DNA from: an uncultured Bacteroidota bacterium | GTDB taxonomy: Bacteria > Bacteroidota > Bacteroidia > Flavobacteriales > Flavobacteriaceae | Reading direction: 5' to 3' | NCBI GenBank assembly: GCA_902519075.1 | Contig: CABYIO010000006.1 | Location: 1 to 47,034 of the forward strand | DNA length: 47,034 bases | Part shown: positions 41,226 through 47,034 of the stretch, piece by piece | How positions within the stretch are numbered: position 1 is the stretch's first letter | Layout: each line of letters starts with the position of its first letter | The notes under the pieces: generated by a model | What the model saw: only the letters and a program-made list of their open reading frames with translations | Told to the model about the DNA's origin: nothing | Databases searched by the model: none | Program-made: the position numbers and the translations under genes

Positions 41226-44171
41226 TTAATCTCTATATTTTTTCAAAGTATCCTTCATAATCGGAGTTGCAACAAATACAGATGAATAAGTTCCAACCAA
41301 TACACCAACAATTAATGCAAATAATAATCCTCTTAAGGAATCAGCACCAAATGTAAACATGGCCAATAATACAACTAGAGTTGTAAAAGAAGTATTCAAG
41401 GTTCTAGAAAGAGTACTATTTAAGGCTGAGTTCACAGTTTTTTCAAATTCCCAAGTTGAATGTTCTTTTAAGAACTCCCTAATTCTATCAAATACTACCA
41501 CAGTATCATTTAATGAATATCCGATAACTGTAAGAATTGCTGCAATAAATGCTTGATCAATTTCCATACTGAAAGGCATAAATTTGTAGGTAAGCGAGAA
41601 TATTCCTAGAACAATTAAAACGTCATGGAAAACTGCAGCTACAGCTCCAAGTGAAAATTGCCATTTTTTAAATCTGACTAGTATATATAAGAATACAACA
41701 ATTAATGAACCTAAAATTGCCCAAAAAGAAGATTGTTTAATATCATCTGCAATAGTTGGGCTTACTTTACCTGACATCATTTTCCCTACATTGTTTTCAG
41801 CATCTAAAAATTGAGCATATGTATATCCTTCAGGAAGATAATTTTCAAGAGATTCAAATAGTTTTGATTGTACTTCTTCATCTGCTGCTGCTGAGTTTTC
41901 ATCAACTTTATATTTAGTTGAAATTTTTAGCTGATTTGGACTACCAATAGTCTTTATTTCAGAACTACCGAAAATCAAATCAGTTGATTTTTTAACTTCT
42001 TCAGTATTTACATCATTAGCAAATCTAACAGTGTATGTTCTTCCACCTACAAAGTCAATACCTTCGTCTAAACCAGTTGTAAAAAGTGAAAATATACCAG
42101 ATGCAATAAGAACTCCAGATATCACATATGTTAATTTTCTACGCTTCAAAAAGTCAATATTTAAATTTCTGAATAAACCTTTTGTAAGAGGGGTAGAGAA
42201 ACTTAATCTAGAACCTTTATTTATATCCCAGTTAATTAATAATCTTGAGATAAAAATTGCTGTAAATAGAGAAGTTATTATACCTATTAAAAGTGTTGTT
42301 GCAAATCCTTTTATAGGACCTGTTCCAAATGTGTATAGGATTAACGCAGTTAGCCCTGTTGTAATATTTGCATCTAAAATTGAGGATAATGCATTTTGAT
42401 ATCCGTCAGATATTGCAGGTTTTTCCTTTTTACCCCTGTAAAGTTCTTCCCTGACCCTTTCATAAATTAGAACATTAGCATCAACAGCAATACCTATTGT
42501 CAATACTATACCAGCAATTCCAGGAAGTGTTAAAACAGCTCCTAAACCAGACAATATCCCAAAAATTAAAACAATATTTAGTACCAATGCAACATTTGAA
42601 TACAAACCAACTTTACCATAGTAAAACATCATCCAAACTAGGACAAGTACAAGCGCAATCATAAATGAGTTAGTACCAGATTCGATAGCTTCCTGACCTA
42701 AAGAAGGTCCAACCTCATCAGCCTGTACTATATCTGCAGATGCAGGTAACTTACCTGCCCTTAGCACGTTAGCTAAGTCAATAGCTTCATTAAGATTGAA
42801 TGCGCCAGAAATTTCACTATTACCACCAGAAATCGGTCCACTAGTTACACCAGGTGCTGAATATACAATATCATCTAAGACAATAGCAATTTGAGAGCTT
42901 TGATTGAATGCATTACCTGTCATTTCCTCCCATATTTTGGCACCCTTGGTATTCATCTGCATACTAACAGTAGGAGTAATACCATCAACTGAGTAAGATT
43001 GTCTCGCATCTGTGATTACTGATCCACTTAATTGTGGAGTATTTTCTCTATTTCCCTTTAAGGCATACAATTCAACTAATTCATCTCCTTCTTCAGACAT
43101 TTGAGGAATGCCCCATAAAAATTTAACATATCTCTGAGATGGCTGAAGTAAAGATCTTACATCAGGATCAGAAAGATATTCTGATATGATATTTGTATCC
43201 TTTGAATCAAACATAGCTACAACAGGTCCACCTGGATAACCTTGGCCTTTAATTAGGTCTAATATTGGATTCTTTTCAATGGCAATAGAATCATTATCTG
43301 TTCCTAGAAGTTCTTCTACTTCACTCAGCTCGGTTTCTTCAATATTTTTAGTTGAAGTTTTTGATTTAATAGTTTCATTAGCTTGTATTACAAAAGAAAG
43401 AAACTCTTCACCCTTAAAGGCATCCCAAAATTCTAATTGGGCTGTACTTTGTAATAAGCCCTTTACTCTTTCTACATCTTTAGCACCTGGTAATTCAACT
43501 AAGATTCTACCTGAATTCCCAAGCCTTTGTATATTTGGCTGCGTAACACCAAACTTATCTATTCTTTTTCTTAGAACCTCAAACGCAGAAGTTACAGATT
43601 CATCAATTTTTGTTTTCAAAATTGGCTGTACCTCTTCATCTGTCATATTGAAATTAATTTCTTCACTAAGTGTTCTGTTAGCAAATATATCTGGAGATGC
43701 TAGTTTTGAATCACCTTTTATATTGTCAAAAGCTTTAAAAAAATCCTCTAAATATGTGTTCTGACTGTTTTTTTGAATTTCCTCAGCATCATTAAGCGCT
43801 TGGTTAAATATTGGATCTTTACTATTATTAGATAAGTTTTGTAATATATCTTTAACTGAAATTTGAAGAATAACATTTATACCTCCTTTTAAGTCAAGAC
43901 CAAGATTCATTGCTCTGTCCTTAACCTCATCATATGTATAATCTGCGATTCCAATATTGAAAACAGAAATATCTGATAAGGAATCTAAATAATTTATTTT
44001 TTCTTGATTTCTCTTTTTATCAAAATCAATTACTGCATCGCTAATTTTATCGAAAGCATACTCATTGGCATTACTTTCAATCTGATTAGACTTAAATGTA
44101 AATGATAATTGGAACACACTAACAAGTCCAAACAACAGGGCGAATAATTTAACTAATCCTTTATTTTGCAT
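41226..44171 (-). CDS. secDF: Fused protein-export membrane protein SecDF
   Basis: A 981-residue fusion of SecD and SecF, usual in Bacteroidota, that uses the proton gradient to pull exported proteins through SecYEG. SecD motifs start at GLDLKGG (91-97) and continue with RIDKFGVTQPNIQRLG, LVELPGAKDVERVK and the membrane motif VLTIGIAVDANVLIYERVRE. The SecF part includes GIDFVGGRTYTVRF, AAILTVIGYSLNDTVVVFDR and a final run of helices. Twelve membrane segments are expected. It is transcribed alone from a good promoter (44196-44226) after mdh. Confidence 0.96.
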   Translation of the reverse strand: MQNKGLVKLFALLFGLVSVFQLSFTFKSNQIESNANEYAFDKISDAVIDFDKKRNQEKINYLDSLSDISVFNIGIADYTYDEVKDRAMNLGLDLKGGINVILQISVKDILQNLSNNSKDPIFNQALNDAEEIQKNSQNTYLEDFFKAFDNIKGDSKLASPDIFANRTLSEEINFNMTDEEVQPILKTKIDESVTSAFEVLRKRIDKFGVTQPNIQRLGNSGRILVELPGAKDVERVKGLLQSTAQLEFWDAFKGEEFLSFVIQANETIKSKTSTKNIEETELSEVEELLGTDNDSIAIEKNPILDLIKGQGYPGGPVVAMFDSKDTNIISEYLSDPDVRSLLQPSQRYVKFLWGIPQMSEEGDELVELYALKGNRENTPQLSGSVITDARQSYSVDGITPTVSMQMNTKGAKIWEEMTGNAFNQSSQIAIVLDDIVYSAPGVTSGPISGGNSEISGAFNLNEAIDLANVLRAGKLPASADIVQADEVGPSLGQEAIESGTNSFMIALVLVLVWMMFYYGKVGLYSNVALVLNIVLIFGILSGLGAVLTLPGIAGIVLTIGIAVDANVLIYERVREELYRGKKEKPAISDGYQNALSSILDANITTGLTALILYTFGTGPIKGFATTLLIGIITSLFTAIFISRLLINWDINKGSRLSFSTPLTKGLFRNLNIDFLKRRKLTYVISGVLIASGIFSLFTTGLDEGIDFVGGRTYTVRFANDVNTEEVKKSTDLIFGSSEIKTIGSPNQLKISTKYKVDENSAAADEEVQSKLFESLENYLPEGYTYAQFLDAENNVGKMMSGKVSPTIADDIKQSSFWAILGSLIVVFLYILVRFKKWQFSLGAVAAVFHDVLIVLGIFSLTYKFMPFSMEIDQAFIAAILTVIGYSLNDTVVVFDRIREFLKEHSTWEFEKTVNSALNSTLSRTLNTSFTTLVVLLAMFTFGADSLRGLLFALIVGVLVGTYSSVFVATPIMKDTLKKYRD

Positions 44172-44195
44172 AATTCATTTAAATAAAAAGTGGTG

Positions 44196-44226
44196 CAAAT
44201 ATATAATATCAGTGATAAACAGGCAA
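44196..44226 (-). promoter_or_regulatory. Promoter TTG-N20-TATATTTG for secDF
   Basis: On the minus strand TTG (44224-44226) is followed after exactly 20 bases by TATATTTG (44196-44203). This is a full match to the Bacteroidota -33/-7 consensus. The -7 element lies 24 bases before the secDF ATG, leaving a short leader. It is the best promoter seen in the window. Confidence 0.75.
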
Positions 44227-44271
44227 CAGATTAGACTAATAATTAATTGTGGTCTTTAATGGGTTAAGTTA

Positions 44272-45195
44272 TTAACTTAAGAGAGAATTGGTTTTCTTAA
44301 CACCATATGCACTTTCTGTTAAGTGAGTTAAATCACTTGGATCTAGATCTAATTCAATTATTTCTTCAATTCCGTTTTTACCCAAAACTACAGGAACTCC
44401 AATACATAGATCAGAAAGACCATATTCACCTTGCAATAAAGCAGAGCATGGAAATATTTTATTGTGATCACAAGCGATAGAATGAACTAGTGAACTAACA
44501 GATGCACCTGGTGCATACCAGGCAGATGTACCCAATAGTTTAGTTAGTGTTGCACCTCCAACCTTGGTATCCTCACGTACTTTATCTAATCTTTCATCAG
44601 ATAAAAAATTAGTAACCTTAATGCTGTTTCTTGTTGCTTTTGAAATAAGGGGCACCATCCCTTTATCACTGTGACCACCTATTACCATACCATCCACATC
44701 ACTAATTGGAGCATTTAATGCTTCTGCAAGTCTATACTTGAATCTTGCGGAATCTAGTGCTCCACCCATACCAATTATTCTATTTTTTGGAATCCCAGTT
44801 GTTTTGTGAACAAGATAGGTCATGGTGTCCATTGGATTACTAACAACTATAAGTATCGTATCAGGAGATGATTCAAGTAATTTTGAACTTACTTCCTTTA
44901 CTATACCAGCATTAATTCCTATTAACTCCTCTCTTGTCATACCTGGTTTTCTTGGAATTCCAGATGTAATAACGCAAATATCACTATCAGCGGTTTTTGA
45001 ATAATCATTAGTGGTGCCCACAATTTTTGTATCAAAATTATTTAGTGAAGCCGTTTGCATTAGGTCCATAGCTTTACCTTCAGCAAATCCTTCCTTAATA
45101 TCTAAAATGACTACTTCTGATGCAAAGTTTTTGATCGAGATATACTCTGCACAACTTGCACCAACTGCTCCAGCACCAACAACTGTTATTTTCAT
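44272..45195 (-). CDS. mdh: Malate dehydrogenase (LDH-like type)
   Basis: A 307-residue NAD-dependent enzyme that interconverts malate and oxaloacetate in the TCA cycle. GAGAVGASCAEYI (7-19) is the dinucleotide loop and Asp32 selects NAD. Arg82 and Arg88 in GIPRKPGMTREEL, Arg151 in ALDSARFKY and His175 in IGGHSDKGM form the substrate and catalytic site. The double Arg with the long GMTR loop marks malate rather than lactate specificity. It follows gyrB by 9 bases and may be partly co-transcribed with it. An AT-rich 7-bp hairpin overlaps the stop. Confidence 0.95.
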   Translation of the reverse strand: MKITVVGAGAVGASCAEYISIKNFASEVVILDIKEGFAEGKAMDLMQTASLNNFDTKIVGTTNDYSKTADSDICVITSGIPRKPGMTREELIGINAGIVKEVSSKLLESSPDTILIVVSNPMDTMTYLVHKTTGIPKNRIIGMGGALDSARFKYRLAEALNAPISDVDGMVIGGHSDKGMVPLISKATRNSIKVTNFLSDERLDKVREDTKVGGATLTKLLGTSAWYAPGASVSSLVHSIACDHNKIFPCSALLQGEYGLSDLCIGVPVVLGKNGIEEIIELDLDPSDLTHLTESAYGVKKTNSLLS

Positions 45196-45204
45196 AATTT
45201 ATTA

Positions 45205-47034
<1,830 letters not shown>

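Noticed and set aside
43279-43764. 161-residue plus-strand frame opposite secDF, and others at 41359 and 42031
   Set aside because: Antisense to conserved SecDF motifs; low-complexity composition.
44264-44280. 7-bp hairpin at the mdh stop codon as a terminator
   Set aside because: Stem mostly A-T, three-base loop and no T run after it, so it is too weak to call.

Overview
The window looks like a chromosomal segment of a marine, streamlined member of the Flavobacteriia (Bacteroidota). The evidence is an AT-rich base composition, SusC/SusD-type outer-membrane genes, cargo proteins with type IX secretion (T9SS) C-terminal domains of both type A and type B, many Bacteroidota-style lipoproteins, promoter elements of the TAnnTTTG kind, almost no Shine-Dalgarno sequences, and a tmRNA whose tag reads GENKYALAA. 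Genes are packed very tightly. Five convergent pairs are separated by 0-3 bases or overlap.

Layout: (1) 59-1275, a thioredoxin-fold lipoprotein and two rhodaneses. (2) 1278-4731 on the minus strand: an HPr-kinase-like P-loop protein translationally coupled to a sugar nucleotidyltransferase, a 64-residue protein of unknown function, and a DUF3089 hydrolase lipoprotein. (3) 4820-19256, a polysaccharide-utilisation region: a secreted CotH-kinase-like protein, a GH125 alpha-mannosidase, DoxX, SusC, SusD, a DUF4959/DUF5000 surface lipoprotein and a multi-domain GH5 enzyme. (4) 19308-25489, a phenylalanine/tyrosine catabolic operon (homogentisate dioxygenase, HPPD, phenylalanine hydroxylase, fumarylacetoacetase, flavin reductase), running without a gap into a second secreted TIM-barrel glycosidase (25494-26672). 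(5) 26665-29506 on the minus strand: a photolyase-like FAD protein with an unusual domain order, a cyclophilin lipoprotein and an esterase lipoprotein. (6) tmRNA (29602-29991) with its own terminator, and a divergent Lys1/LKR-like dehydrogenase. (7) 31267-37544, a 1946-residue T9SS type B surface protein with about ten 97-residue repeats, plus a small exported protein coupled to it. (8) 37687-41225, a core operon folE-cysS-yidD-lgt-DUF3817. (9) 41226-47034 on the minus strand: secDF, mdh and gyrB, the last cut by the window edge.

Together the accessory genes suggest a particle- or algal-exudate-feeding lifestyle. SusC/D and secreted glycosidases would take up glycans, the aromatic operon would turn Phe/Tyr into fumarate and acetoacetate, and T9SS cargo would decorate the surface. 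Steps missing from the window include the tyrosine aminotransferase and maleylacetoacetate isomerase. The most unusual items are the HPr-kinase-like/nucleotidyltransferase pair, the apparently permuted photolyase relative, the long phenylalanine hydroxylase, the glycosidase attached to the aromatic operon, and the base-composition shift inside the giant repeat gene. All assignments come from reading the sequence; no database search was run.
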